Shown: positions 12,238 to 25,491, counted from the stretch's first letter. The stretch: DNA of 64,000 bases from Daucus carota subsp. sativus (GCF_001625215.2 NC_030385.2:29413598-29477597); one strand, 5' to 3'. Numbers and translations are program-made. The notes: generated from the letters alone by a model not told the origin.

Positions 12238-13859
12238 GATATTGGAACAATTATAGGAAACATGGACATTAAATGAAATTAGTACTTGCGAAAGTTTCGT
12301 AAATGAAATAAAAAACGCTTCAATAATTTATAGAAGTATAGTATTAAATTTTGCAACAACCATATATAAATCTTTAGCATTTACTAGGGATCTACAACTA
12401 ATGTAAGTCATGAGCTGGCCACTGGGATATGGAATCAATATTAATTCTCGCCTACCTGGTTGTCCTCTTCTTCTTCTTCCTTATCTAGTCTTTTTCAGGA
12501 TTCTTTCATGAAACCTTGTTACCATATCGTCCAAATTTACAAAAAGCTTCTCAACTTTTCTGGTCACTTGGTTGATGAATCCGCCGTCTTAGATTTCGTT
12601 AGTTCTTTAGTTTTAGTAGAGGAACTCTAGAAGGTAGTCCTTGTATAGAATTGAATACTGCATAATATAGACGATTTTTATGAAAATGTTGTTGATTTAT
12701 CTCTTAGTTATTGAAAGTTATTACCCTTAACAAGATAAATTAATACTGAGAATTCTGTTACTGTTTATTAGAAATCATTTTGTATGAGTTAACTTTGGGT
12801 TCTTTATTTGCACGTATTTGCACGCAAGTGCTAATTACTTTATTGAGACATGAACATGTTTCTCATTCGATGAGAATTTAAATAAGAATGTTTAAGTTGT
12901 CATATAGTAATTCTCTGGGAGACAACGCCATGATGGTTCCTAGGAGCATGCTGAACGACTGTGCAGTAAAGCTTAGTATATACTACTTAATAAAGGAATT
13001 AGATTAGGTTATGATAATTGCAACTGCAAACATAGTGCTTGCATAAAATATCTATTAAATCTAGAACTTCTATTGCATAATATCAATCATTGCAATAGTA
13101 TGTAATATATACAAAATATTAGAATCTAATAATATAGCTGAGCTAGGTAAGCTGGCTCTGACACTATGTGCTTTGTTTACGTGGAAGAAACAATGCGTAA
13201 TCTCAATTAAAGGGTGTATAAATAAACTAGTTTCTTTATTCAAGATTTAGTTGTCATCTTCTGGCAAAGAAGAAAAAAGCTACCATTTAAAATTCAACGA
13301 TGTTTCGGTCATGGGAGGGTGTGTCCATATTTGAAGATATTATAAGAAATGAGAATTAGTGTAATTAAGAATGGGTTCACATGCAACAAAGCATGTTTTC
13401 ATTCCGTAATATACAGACACCGATACAAAACAAAGAAGAGTAGATGAGGGATTGCTTTCCATTTTCCCAAACCCCACATCTTCATGAGGATCATATATGT
13501 ATGCGCTTATAACAAGGTTAATGCAAAAGCATAAGAAGATCCTAAAATCAAGTAGAAATAAATCAAACAATAAAGAAGAAAGAGCTGTTTTCTTATATCT
13601 TACTTATTGTTACATTACAGCTCAATACCCTAAACCCAATAATAAATAAATTTAGGAAATATTAAGATATATATTATATATTATATAGGAAGTGTTCTTA
13701 GCTTTGCTTTAAAAGAACAATACATGTTGTTGGACTCCGAAAATTTTGATTTGGAGTAATACAAGAGTGTATAATTGGACAAAAGTATGCCGGATTGGGG
13801 TGCAGTTTTGCTTTAAGAAAGGCTTAACTCAACTTTTAAGACTACCCCACTACATGTAC
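12238..13859. other. AT-rich spacer between two Tourist-like MITEs
   Basis: No gene, RNA or clear repeat was recognised. Reading frames here are short and show no family features. Confidence 0.4.
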
Positions 13860-13862
13860 TTA

Positions 13863-14226
13863 GAGCAACTCCAATGGGCTCTCTAAACAAGCTCCTAAGT
13901 CTAAAATTTAGGAGCAAATCAAAATTTAGTGCTCCAATGGGCTCCTAGATGCTCTTTAAAAATTTAGGAGCCTACTCTCTCTCCTTTCTTTTAAAGAGCA
14001 TCTAGTAGCTCCTAACTCAATATTATATTATTTTCCCTTCAATCTTCTCTCTCTTTTAGTTAACTTTTTCATCTCATTTATATAAAATAAATATAAAATA
14101 TGAATAAGGAGCCAAATATAAAGAGTAGCATTGGAGTTCTCACGTTTTCCGGTATATTAACTTACTAGGAGCCACATTTTATATTATTGTTTAGGGAATG
14201 ATTTAGGAGTACCGTTGGAAATGCTC
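13863..14226. mobile_element. Tourist-like (PIF/Harbinger) MITE, copy 2
   Basis: A 364-bp element with ends GAGCAACTCCAATGGGC and CCGTTGGAAATGCTC, flanked by TTA at 13860-13862 and 14227-14229. It shares length and internal 'ctcctaa' blocks with copy 1 but is more diverged and has internal repeats of the terminal motif. Confidence 0.8.
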
Positions 14227-14229
14227 TTA

Positions 14230-15178
14230 CAGTTAGTTGAGTATAATAGAGTGCTTCTTGGGTAGCTCAAATTCAAATTCAAAAACTTTCTCACTCTTCA
14301 CAAAGAGAAACCAGCAAATCAATTCCAAAGTTCCTTGCATCACACTTGAACCAAGATTTTGGAGAGCTGTAATAATCGCACGAAGATAGCTTTGCATTGG
14401 TAAATGGATCTTCGAGGAAATTTATCATTAATTTTAGTACCAGTTATTGATAAGTGATGTGTTAATGTTAAATTCTTAAATAAATTTAACAGACTCTTAA
14501 ATGACATAAAACCAACCAAATCAATTAATACTGTTTCAGTTAATGGTCTGGACTCTGGGGTATAAAGGTGACAAATAAATACATTTATATTTGACCAAAC
14601 TTGATTTGCGATGTTAGTGACTAATTTTTATCTTAGATATACATATGTAGCATCTACAAGAGAATCTTTTATCTAGGCTCCTTAAAATATGATAAAATAA
14701 CATGTTGGAGTTGTTCTAACAGAGTCTACAAGCTACTACAAAGTGATTCAAAGACAATGAATTTACATAAAGGACCAATATCATTAGTCTGACTTAACTG
14801 GGGATAATTGCGATGGAAACAGTGATGACTCGAAGTTACTGACATTAGATGATTGAGACTTGAAGCTTAAGATCTTATATACTCAATTATATCTTCAAAA
14901 TTATGTTGCACCACAATTCAGGAAAAGAAAAACTAGTCATTGAGAACATATACAATACATACATCCAGGAAATGCTCTAAAGCTAAGTACACTGAAGTAG
15001 CTAACTGCAAATCTACCAACAAGAATCCTAGAATCACCACAGATATACCTGCCTGATATTGGGCATGTACAAAATTATGTATAACCTTTTCCCCTAAATT
15101 GCAATTAATATTTAGAATTAATAGAAAGCCTAGCATAGATACACCCACACTATTATGTATCAAAATTTCTTACGAATC
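14230..15178. other. 3' flank of the CYP734A gene and spacer
   Basis: AT-rich sequence downstream of the minus-strand P450 gene, presumably including its 3' UTR next to 15178. A short 'gttggagttgttctaac' near 14703 resembles the Tourist terminus and may be a remnant. Nothing else is seen. Confidence 0.35.
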
Positions 15179-18094
15179 TTAATTACGGGTAATCCGAGAA
15201 TGTGACAGGCGTTGAAAGATGATTGGTGCCCCATATTGAGGATAAAGCAGCATTAACACCGTTGGTGCATGTTGATATTGTGGGGATAATCTAAATGTGA
15301 ATCTTTGTAGGATTGTTGCAAGGGTTAATTTAGCTTGTAGGATTGCTAGATTTTGACCAATACATGTCCGGACCCCAATGCTAAATGGCATAAATGCAAC
15401 AGGGTGTTTAGCAGCTCGGGCTACCCCGTCCGAGAATCGACCGGGGTTGAACTCATTTGCGTCATTTCCCCATATTGCCTGGTCATGATGAACTGCTAAG
15501 ATTGGTATTAATAGCTCAGTCCCGCGTGGAACCTTACAGCCCCCCAGTTCCACATCTACTTTTGGCCTTCGGATGGTTGCCACCACTGGAGGGTAAAGTC
15601 GTAAAGTCTCGTTTAGAATCATTCCCAGCTGAACATCACAACATAGAACCAATATTAGTAATAATAATCTCGGGGAAACAAAATTTTAAAACTATGGCCA
15701 ATCTGATGGTTAAAAGAAAATCCCCCAACAGAGACACAATATATTAATACTAATATCAAAGTTTTATCCTTATCAAACTAGTTGAGGAACAGTGAAACAA
15801 ATTAATAAATCTTACCATCTTAAGCTTGGAAACGTTATCTTTGGTGGGTGCGTCATGTGAACCGCACACCTGGAGGACCTCGTCACGTGCCATTACCTGC
15901 CACTGTGGATGCATTGCCAGCAAAATGGTAGTCCACGTCAGCAAGTTGGAGGTAGTTTGCTCGCCGGCAAAGAAAAAGCTCTTGCACTCCTCCGCAATGT
16001 CATGGACTGTTATCAAGGATTCCTTCTCCTCTTTGATGCTGGCCTGAATCATCAGGCCTAGCAAATCTTTTGGGCCATTTTCCAGCATTTCTTTATCCCA
16101 ATTTGCTCTCCTGGCATCGATAACTCTCAGTAGAGACTTTTTGATTCCTTTCTCTAATTTCCTAGACTTAAGATTCGTCTCCGTGGGTAGAAATCTGGTA
16201 CAGAAGTAGAAATGATTGATATATTGATAAGAATATTTATTGTTTTTCAATTCAGAAATCATATTTGAATTCGTGAAAACGTAGCTTACCTGTAGCCAGG
16301 AATGAAAACTTTCTGAAATGCCTGGGATGCTAACGCCATTTGTTGAGCTTGAAGTTCGAAAATGGTGCTGCCATCTTCATAACTCGGGCCAAAGGCAGTT
16401 CTGGTGACTATCTTTTCTGTTAAGGTTTGGTACCACTTTGATACTTCTATTTCCACTTCGTCCTCTCCAGACTTAGACAATTCTGGTAACCAGTTCTCCA
16501 ACATTTCCGTCACACTGCTTAATGCTGCCGGTATCAATAACTACACAAAAGTCAATGATAAAATTAATTTAAACATATATAAATAACAAAGTATTAACTG
16601 TAAGTAACTAATTACTACCCTTGTTGTAGCAGAATTTGCGTAGTAAACAAAGTGGTAAAGTAAATACCTTGAGATTTTCCATATGGAAGGTGGGGGCAAT
16701 GATTTTCCGGTGGTGAGCCCATTTATGGCCATTAAGGCTCAGCAGGCCTTCACCTTCAACCTGTTTCATAAGTGGGTGCGCCTCTATTTTTTCGTAGAGT
16801 TCAGCCTTTGAGCAGAAAATTTCCCTAATAAGATCTGGATCAGCTACTGTCAGCCGAACTGTCGAACCGAACCACACCAGAAATGTTGGTCCTGCAGATA
16901 ATTAATATATACAATCACCATTAATATGCAGTACATATATACAGATGATGATGTTCAATAGGTGTACACTACATAATGTGGGTGGTATATCATTTATCAT
17001 ACATATATTAATATCTATATATCTATCTCTATATATATAATATGTACACACTATCAAGGAAAACGGATAGAGCTTCAAGTAGAAAGTATCAAGTTAGCCA
17101 AAAAAAAAAAAAGAGTAATGAGGATGGGATGGCACAATACTAACAACTGAGAGTAAGCCTAGCTGACAGTGTAGACCCTACAATTTACGATGCTGTCAAA
17201 AAATGATGAGGAAGAGAGGAAAGAAAACAAATGAAACTGAGAAGAAGAGGACAACTCAACACTTAAGCCATCATCAAACACAGATAACTTCATTGTCAAA
17301 ATAAAAAATAAAAAATAAATATTTACGAATTTAGGCACAGCAGCTTTCCAACAAAGTCCTAAAATCCTCGAGTAAAGTTGATGGCATCTCTATCACACCA
17401 TGTAGCTCCAAATCAATTTTTACTTAATTTCCGCTAAAAATAATGTTGACGACATGGTTTGCTAAGGGAAAGCCAGAAATTTCGAGCAAAAGGATATACT
17501 TTGTATGCAGAAAAAGTAAGAAGTTTTTATTACGCGTAAGCACCATACGCAGAGTAAGTCTTCGCCTTTACGCCTTAGGCGTTAAGAAACTTGTGAATTG
17601 CTAACGTATGAGAGTTCATTTACACCGGTGGTCTTGAGAATCCGAGCTCAGAAAAGTACCTAAACAACTCTAAAAGGAACAAGGCTACATATGTAGTAAC
17701 TTCTTTGTTCCAACAATCGAACGTAAGTTGATGAATTATGCCTTTACTAAAACTGAAAGCAAAACAGAAAATTCAAGCTGATTAATTGTAAAATAGAAGT
17801 ACCATAGATTTTCTTCCAATGGTGGTAGAAAGAGAGAACTCTGGGGAGTATATTGTGGGAGAAAGGAGGAAAAGACATGGAAGAGGCCTTGAACATAAGG
17901 CTACCAATTTCTTTAGCATTGCCAATGAAGAAATGATACGAGGGGCCTTTGATTCCTTGGTTACTGAAATGTTGTTCTATCTTTCTCGGTCTCCACCATA
18001 GCCTTATAACCATAATCTTTACCACAAAATATATCACCATAATACACATAACAAACCAGCACCAGCTCTTGTGGTAAAACCCATCCATCATCAT
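15179..18094 (-). CDS. CYP734A: Cytochrome P450, CYP734A family (brassinosteroid-inactivating hydroxylase)
   Basis: Five exons on the minus strand (18094-17803, 16891-16668, 16540-16290, 16194-15816, 15628-15179) join in phase to 531 residues. Order: N-terminal membrane anchor (about residues 10-30), WWRPRKIEQHF, LPRVLSFYHHWKKIYG, I-helix AGEQTT (about 331-336), K-helix ETLR (389-392), NPGRF, heme loop FSIGVRTCIG with Cys471 as heme ligand, and a tail LMLLYPQYGAPIIF. The pattern, including GVARAAKHPV and YQHAPTVLMLLYPQ, matches the BAS1/CYP734A1 group of the CYP72 clan, which hydroxylates brassinosteroids at C-26 and so removes hormone activity at the ER. All key residues are present. The heme loop reads FSIG where most P450s have FGxG; this still fits the signature. 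The gene is isolated; the hormone substrate follows from the family, not from this sequence. Confidence 0.93.
16892..17802 (-). other. Large first intron of the CYP734A gene
   Basis: A 911-bp AT-rich intron with GT..AG borders in phase 1 (TAT-G|GA). It holds a poly-A run near 17101 and no recognised element. Confidence 0.8.
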
Positions 18095-18224
18095 GGCTTC
18101 GAATTCTATTATATATCTCTAGGCCGCCCTTATATATATAAGTGTGTGTATGTGTATATTCTTGTGATCTTCTTCTCCTTTCTCTTGTTAATAACTAACT
18201 GCTTTGGTGGTGTGACTTGTACTA

Positions 18225-18234
18225 CTATTTATAG
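18225..18234 (-). promoter_or_regulatory. TATA box of the CYP734A gene
   Basis: CTATAAATAG on the minus strand, about 130 bp before the start codon at 18094. Motif and spacing fit a core promoter; use is inferred. Confidence 0.55.
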
Positions 18235-18254
18235 TGCAACAAGCAGCAACTAGT

Positions 18255-21216
18255 AATTTAGTATTTATAGAGGGAGAAATAAGGAGAAGAAAGGTTTGTT
18301 TGGCAATGCCAACGGCGTAGGGTCCGCCATTGGGATTATAAGGGTCAACTGAGTAATGTCTGCTTTTTGTTTCTCTCTACATATACATAATCCATGCCTG
18401 AATCACTATTTTTATTATGTCATTGCATACTAAAATGCGTACGAATAAACTAAATTTAAAATTAAATTCAAATTGAAGATAGAAATCTATAATATTGTTT
18501 GAATGTAACATCTATAAATAAATATACGAAGAAAGATACTTGATCTGTCGTTCAATGTTGAAAATCTTAATGGATGTCTCAGGATAAATAATAAGCTCAA
18601 GTATATCTTTACATATGAAACATTTATATGTATACATTTAATAGTTCTACATACTTTTTTACGGTTAGCATTTAATAGTTTGTGGCCATAAGTTTGTTAA
18701 TGAAATTTGTTGAAGATAATAATAGTACATTTATTATCTTGTCATATGTATGTTGATTGTAGCATAATGGATATATTCAACTTTCTTTTTCCTTTTCCCT
18801 TTCTTTTTTCTAACGTAGAAGTTGGTAACTATGGTCTGAAAATTTGAATAATTGCGGCTTTTGGCTCTGTGTATATATATATATATATGACCATTGTTGA
18901 TTGTATAATTATGGTCTTGTTATAACTAATGTTTTATAAACATGAAATTTAATACATATATACAAATATATAGTTAATTATATTAATAAAAATTACAAAC
19001 TTGGGTAATATGATACTACTAAAAAGTTTTATATGCAGAGCATATTGAGTTGTGATTTCCTGTGTATAGATGGACAGTTGGACACTTTTCTATGCTTTTG
19101 TATCATACTAATCCTAATCATTTCTTAATGGAGTACTATTTGTTGAGAAAAATCTAAGATTGTTGTCACAGTACGGATGAAGTAATGGATTGTGAGATTT
19201 AAGAACCAGGCATTAAGTAATTAAAGAGAAGTGGAGAAGATTAATGTTGAAAGAGATAGGAGCACAAGTCTGAACCCAACAGGCCCATTAACAGTCAGAC
19301 TTTAGTTTTAGACACTATACAGCGTACATACATGAATTGATCCAAGTGTGGACGCTACAATTAATCTAATATCGTAGAAAATTTGTGTAAAAAGATGAAA
19401 CATTTAACTCCTGTACATTTATACTCACACTAAACTTGTGTCTGTGCTGTGTCTACACATACACAGCTCCCTATCTTCTTCCTTCCTTGTTCCCAGAAAG
19501 AAGGTTTAGGGGGAGAGATATATAAAGGTTGTTACTTGTTTTTTGGAATGTTGCTCTTAAATAAAAGGCACATGGGAACAAAGCTTGTCTATTTAAGGGG
19601 TTTATTTCTGTGTTTTTGGTGGGGAACTATGCTATGTGTTGACCCAACAATGAGGTACCCCAGCCTCCCCAAATCTTGTCTTAATACTCCCAAGACATGT
19701 TTCATTCATGTACCCTTCATCGATCCTACCTAATTTCTGTTCTTCAGTTATGTGTGTATGTATACAGGCTCCAATTTTGATGACCGAATAACTATTGTTT
19801 ACTTGTCTTGAGCCATCGTATCTTACACCGTTGTGTCACATAACAAATTAAGCAGCGGATATTACAAAGGCGCCACTTACCTTGCGTATTTCTAATTTTT
19901 CGTATTGTTATATATTCCACGGGATTCCGGTGTGTGTCCACGAATACACGCTAATAACAGAAAGATTTTGATTGGTAGAGGTTTTTATGCATATGGCGGG
20001 TCATTTTTATTAATGGAATTGGAGCCAATCGAAATCAATCACCTAATCAAAAAGTGGTTGTTAGTGTTCCCACTAACACAGATAATTTTGTTATTGGATT
20101 TTGGTAGGAGTACTACACTAAGTTCATCTTTGCATTTTACAGCTTTTTGAATCACGGGTATGCAAATTAAACTCTAGACAGGTCCCAAATTACTCCATAT
20201 GTAAAGATAGATATGTATATGTTCTGAATCTGCTTTAGAGTTGATTGTATGCTTCAAAGTAGATATGGTATCGTCCGGGAATGCCAACTCACTGACTAGA
20301 ACTCCAGTTCCAAAAAAACTTTATAAGCAAAAAATGATATGTGTAAGTAATAAAGAAAAGTTCCACTGATCACAAAATTTAAATCTGCCATATCTGATCA
20401 GGAGGACATGCTAGAAAATGCAGACAATAAAAGAATATGCGGAGTTTTCGAAAATGACCAAATTAATCTAACCAATAAAGCCTGCTGCTGATGATAAAGG
20501 TGCTGGATAACAATATACTAATATCTTCTTTGTAAAACAAAAGATAAGACATGTGATATGTATTAGTGTTTTACAGGAAAAATGGATGACATCATATTGT
20601 TTATGTGTGAATTTTCATTGGCTCAATTTTTTAAATAATTAATTTATGTATATTTAAATCATTTTGGGATTATGAAAATATATTGAATTGCGAGGATCAA
20701 ATACACTGTAGGAAGGTTTGGGAGATTATTATAGTCACCAATGCCCCCAGGTTCCCCTCCTGAAAATTGATAAAAATATTATAAATAGAAAGGGAAAAGT
20801 AGTAGGAATAGAAGCTAGAATATAAAAAAGAAAGTGAAATAAAATTTTCATGGTTAAAGAGAAATAAGTTAAAAGATGGATGTTGCCAAGACTTCTTTTA
20901 TGATATTTTACATTTTTCGTTATCAAAAGAAGATAAAATGGATGAGACGAATGTCGCTTGAGGGATATTAGTTTGTTATATATTTGATTGCTAAATGTAA
21001 ATAAGATGGATGAGATAGAATGTCGTCAGATACTTTTCTTATGATATTATTTAGTTATAATTAGATATTGATTAAAAAATAATTAATTAATAATAATTTT
21101 ATTAAAAATAATATTTTTTTAAAAAAATATTAAGTTCTTAACTCTCAATACAATAAATATAATGTATTAATTTTTATATATAATTACATTTTTCAATCAT
21201 AAGACTGCTATCTTAT
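18255..21216. other. Non-coding interval upstream of the CYP734A gene
   Basis: AT-rich DNA with microsatellite-like TA runs (near 18873) and no recognised gene. A 94-codon frame at 19449-19733 has no family features. This interval includes the distal promoter of the P450 gene. Confidence 0.4.
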
Positions 21217-21530
21217 ACTCCCCCGTCCCACTGGATTGTATACAGTTTCTTTTTTGGGACGTCCCATCAATTGTATACATACCAAAAATAGTAAACTTTT
21301 ATAATATAAAAAACTTAACTACACCCACTACCTTCTTCCACTACACCCACTTTATACATTAAATATTAGTAGGTCCCACTATTTTACTAACACCACACTC
21401 ATTTTACACATTAAATATTAATGGGTCCCACAAATTCACCCATTTTTCTTACTTTTCATCACCAAATTACACTTTTTCTTAACCTCCATGCCACTTCCCA
21501 TACGTATACTAATCACTGGGACGGAGGGAG
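21217..21530. mobile_element. Stowaway-like MITE
   Basis: A 314-bp element starting CTCCCCCGTCCCACTGG and ending GGGACGGAGGGAG, flanked by TA at 21215-21216 and 21531-21532. The CTCCCTCCGT terminus and TA duplication define Stowaway (Tc1/mariner) MITEs. Confidence 0.85.
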
Positions 21531-21839
21531 TAGGAACTTACAGGGACTTAACTGTATGTTATTTTAATATTAATTTATAAACTATAAAAGTAACCGATGA
21601 AACATGTGTTCCACCATATTTAAAATATTTAAACATAATTTTATGAGACCCGATCTATGATATTGATTGTTAAGACAAATTATTCATATTATCTTACTGT
21701 TATTTTACAGAAAGACATTGCCCATCAACGTTTTAAATATGGGTAGCTAATTTGTTAACGGAGGAATTTGGTAGTTAACAAAATTTGAGGTTTATGGCCG
21801 GAATCACGATCTATGACGGTGGCTGAGCGATGGTGATGA

Positions 21840-22480
21840 AATTTGAGGGGTGGCTGAGATTAGGGTTTCGAGTTGCCTCCATGTGCTCCCAACTCGTGTC
21901 CCCTAATTTGCCTACGTACCCCTATATTTATAGGGGATCAAACCAATACGTAGTTCTTTTCTCCTAAGAAACCTAATAGGATTAGGTTTCCCCTTCTGCT
22001 GTCTTACTCTTGAAAGGGGCCCAATACGATGAGGCCTAGACTTGGGCCTTGTAGACTCTCGAGCACCCAAGACTTACCCCAAATGCAAGGACGCTTCTCT
22101 ACTCCCCGACAGGGACAACCCGCCAGACTACAGAGATAGAGCCTTCCAGGGCGTATCTTCGAGAAGGTTCCACAAGCTCCCCGACAAGGACAACTCGCCA
22201 GACTACAGAGCAAGACCTCCTCTAATCTTCATTCTCTATCTCCCAAGGAGGACAACTCCTCAGACTACAAGGTAGAGTCTTCGACAAGTTAACAGTAGAG
22301 CCCATATACACCTAAGGGCGTCCCCCTAGGTAAAATATGTCTCCTCCTGCCCTTCAAATAACGATCTTTCTCTGTAAGATACAACTTGGCGCGTCCTGAA
22401 GATAAGGCGCGCCCCATCTTTTTGACGACACAGATTTTAGGTCGTTGGATGAACCTGTATGATATTTAAGTGCTGAGTAA
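21840..22480. mobile_element. Probable LTR retrotransposon remnant with tandem motif
   Basis: The stretch near 21905-21960 ('cctacgtacccctatatttata' then 'caaaccaatacgtag') resembles promoter-like text found in plant LTRs, and the base mix is richer in GC than its surroundings. Three spaced copies of a motif of the form CTCCC..GGACAAC..CAGACTACA follow (22102, 22177, 22240). No polymerase or gag frame was seen. The borders are uncertain, and the LTR call is an inference. Confidence 0.4.
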
Positions 22481-22663
22481 GACTCGTACAACGGTTAAAA
22501 AACATTGTACGTATTAAAAAAAATGTTATAATTGTGATTGCAGGATATTCATCTAACAACCCAAAACATGTGTGTTGTTTAACTCATCTACAATCATTAA
22601 TGACTGCGAACCGTGACCCGATAGGCGTTTACGGTAAAATAAAAAACAGTGATTTATCATGGA

Positions 22664-22848
22664 CAGGGGCGGATCTAGGAAGAGGCACGGGGGACACGTG
22701 CCCCCCCTAAATTTTTTTTTTTTACATTTGTTCACCATTCTAAATTTTAAAAAATTATAGAAGTGCTCCCCCAAATTTGAAAATATATAGGTGTTTTCCG
22801 AAAATTTGCTTGGTGCCCCCCTAGATTTCATCTCTAGATCCGCCCCTG
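22664..22848. mobile_element. Small TIR element, CAGGGGCGGATCTAG family
   Basis: A 185-bp element with inverted ends CAGGGGCGGATCTAG and CTAGATCCGCCCCTG, and inner arms rich in 'gtgcccccc'. It is a non-autonomous DNA transposon; the superfamily was not settled because no exact target duplication was found. Confidence 0.7.
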
Positions 22849-23221
22849 ATATTCATGGACCATCTCCATTTTCATGATCAAACGTTGCACAATGCAATAA
22901 AAAAGAGGCGGTATAGACAATGGTTATCGAGAGTTTTGTAAAGTGAGGAGGTTCTCATAGACATAGGAATAAAATTTGTCATGTGTGTACGTACAACTTA
23001 TCAAATGTTTATAGATCTGCAAGGTATATCCAAATATGCTTGATTTAGCCTCTCTTTCAGGTGTCAGATGATAACTGAAAAGGCTGCCCGAAACAGTTTT
23101 CTCTGGAAGATTTCTTGCAGAATTTTTGGCACTTTGTGAAACTAAGGCGTAGCAACTGCGTTTTAGTTTATGAGTTGGTTATATATTTCCTCTTTCCAGA
23201 ATTTTCCATTCATTTTCCTTA
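22849..23221. other. Short spacer between small elements
   Basis: Nothing recognised. Confidence 0.4.
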
Positions 23222-23603
23222 GAGCATCTACGAGAGCCTCCTTGTTGCCTCCTAAATATAATATAAAAAATGTGGATCTTAGCAATTTAGGACAAAATTA
23301 AGAGTGTAAATTCTAACAATACTCTCTACATCTCTTCTCTATTTTATATTTTATTCATATATTAGGCTCCACTATAACAAAAGAAAGGGAAAGATGAAGG
23401 TGAATTGGAGTGAAGGATTTTTTTATTGTGAAAAAATAAGTTAAGAGCAATGTGGCGGCTCTTAACTTTGAGGAGAGAGGAGAGATAAACAAGAAACTAT
23501 TAGTGATTTAAAGAGCTACTAAGAGTTTCTTGGAGCAACATTTTCCACTCCTTACTCAAATCTCAACTTAGGAGCCTAAATCAAGAGTCTTTTGGAGATG
23601 CTG
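23222..23603. mobile_element. Tourist-like MITE, copy 3 (decayed)
   Basis: Left end GAGCATCTACGAGAGCC after TTA at 23219-23221; right end TTTTGGAGATGCTG followed by TTG at 23604-23606, one change from TTA. The interior shares 'cctcctaaatataatataa' with copy 1. About 382 bp. Confidence 0.7.
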
Positions 23604-24176
23604 TTGCTCCTTTATTCATTTTTTACATTACTTTTTGGCATGATTTTTAAAACTCATTTAAAATTTGGTTCTGTTATATATTTTTAAATTTTTTTGTCCC
23701 AAATAAAAATTGGATGTTTAAATTTTTATTTTGAAAAGAAAATTTTCGAAAAATTATGGAACTATAATTTATAAGAATTTCAAGATGGCATGTTTTAATG
23801 TGAGTATAAATAACCTAGAGCGAGGGAGTATTTGCTTTTATGTGTATGCCTGCATTTATTGATTGGGCGTTTCTTTCAAGTCATCAGAAATTCCTGCCTT
23901 ATGCCAGTTATTTTTGTGTCACTCGTAAACAATTCCGTTTATCTGTTTATAATAAAAAAAGATGATCCGTAAATTCACTAACGACTTAAAGTTACCGTAA
24001 GTAAATTTCTTCAAAATTTTATTTTTCGAGAAAAACTACCGTAAGTAAATCTCTTCAAAATTATATTTTTCGAGAAAAGTGTTATCCTTCGTATTTAGAA
24101 TTAGAGAGACCCGAGTGACAACTATCGTATTTTATTTTTCTTCTTTTGGGTAATCACACCATCATACACTTAGGTA

Positions 24177-24410
24177 CTCCCTCCGTCGCAAAATGTAACT
24201 TTGATCCTTTTTTTTTCCCACATAATTTGAAGTGTAAAAAAAACATAATTCTACATATTATTTTTAATTTTTTTTTTGAATAAAAGTTTAGCAACTATAT
24301 TTTTATTCAGAAAAAAAATTTGAAAAATAATATATTGAAGTTGAAATATGTTTTTTTATTTTTTAAATTACATGTAAAAAGTCAAAACGCTACCCTGAAA
24401 TCAGGGAAAG
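24177..24410. mobile_element. Stowaway-like MITE (decayed right end)
   Basis: Starts CTCCCTCCGTCGCAAAATG after TA and ends with a degenerate TCAGGGAAAG before TA. About 234 bp. Confidence 0.6.
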
Positions 24411-24478
24411 TATAACAATAAAAGTAAGACAAAATTATCGTAGACATTGGTCTAGGATGTTAGCGAGAAAAATAAATA

Positions 24479-24759
24479 CTCCCTCCGTCCCTCCCATTTC
24501 TTTACACTTTCCTTTTTGGGATGTCCCATCTAATTCTTTACATTTCAAAACTTACCCAAAATAGTCAATGGGTCCCACCACTTCTTCACTTTTCTTTCCT
24601 TTTCACACTACTTTTACTCCACTATCTTCTTTTTATACATTAAAAATCAATGGATCCCACCACTTCACCCACTTTTCATTCTTTTTTTCACTATTTTATA
24701 CATATTTCTTAACCTCCGTGCCCAACCCAAACGATAAGAATTGGGAGGGACGGAGGGAG
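24479..24759. mobile_element. Stowaway-like MITE, subfamily with GGGTCCCACCACTT
   Basis: A 281-bp element with ends CTCCCTCCGTCCCTCCC and GGGAGGGACGGAGGGAG, flanked by TA. The interior closely matches the copy at 42145-42425, which lies in the opposite orientation. The short frames shared between the two are MITE sequence, not genes. Confidence 0.9.
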
Positions 24760-25245
24760 TACTAGGCAGTGAGCAAAACGACAAAGCAGGAGGGGAACAA
24801 GGCGGGGATATCTTTTTAAATGTGAAGCTGAGTCCCCTACCTTCAAATCACATCTTTTTCCAATTGCTTAATAATTTATCCCTCAGATTCATCCCTTAAA
24901 TAAGGATGTGAATTATGAAGCAACCCTACGTCTTTTTTACACACGAATCCATCTGCCTGACATATAAAAAATTGAAAATATATTCGATCTTTACAAAAAA
25001 TTACACTCTAATCATATCAACCTCTTCTCTATAATTATAGTCAAACTCACTTATTTGTCAAAGATGTACAAATCTGTAACAATCTGTAAGAAATTTACAC
25101 ATTATATATTCTCATATGAAGCTGATATATTTTATTTATAACAATCTAAATATTAACAACATAATATTAACTATGGTCTGATTTCCGTAAAAGATAGAAT
25201 ATTGGAGTCGGTCTGAACTAAAGGGATGCTCCGAATATATAATAA
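24760..25245. other. AT-rich spacer
   Basis: Nothing recognised. Confidence 0.4.
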
Positions 25246-25491
25246 GGCCGTTTGGGTAAGTTTAAAATAAGTGTTTTTTGCTTAAAGTTAAAAAAGTGAT
25301 GTAGAAGTTATAATTAAGTTAAGACTTATAAATGATTAAAGTGTTTGTAAAATAAGCAGAAGTCCTGAAACAAAAGTTAACATTTTTAGCTTTTTTTAAA
25401 TGCTTCTCAATTTTTTACGCAAACGGATTAAGAAAAACGGAAACTAGCTCCTCCAAAAAAGAAGCACTTGTACTAGGCACCAAAACAGGCA
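25246..25491. mobile_element. MITE, GGCCGTTTGG family, full-length diverged copy
   Basis: Left end AAGGCCGTTTGGG, right end ACCAAAACAGGCAC. AATATATAAT sits just outside both ends, a likely target duplication. The inner 'agtcctgaaacaaaagttaac' block matches the copy at 5.9 kb. Confidence 0.65.

Noticed and set aside
19449..19733. 94-codon frame upstream of the P450 gene
   Set aside because: No family features, no splice partners; base pattern like non-coding DNA. A weak pairing of GTTTAGGGGGA with CCTCCCCAAAT was too short for a miRNA call.
22042..22275. 77-codon frame with DRDNPPDYRDRAFQ-type repeats
   Set aside because: The repeat is at DNA level within a likely LTR remnant; no start context or splice partner.
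24568..24765. Frame with MGPTTSSLFFPFHTTFTPL, similar to one at 42130-42336
   Set aside because: Both lie within copies of the same Stowaway MITE, so the likeness is that of the transposon.
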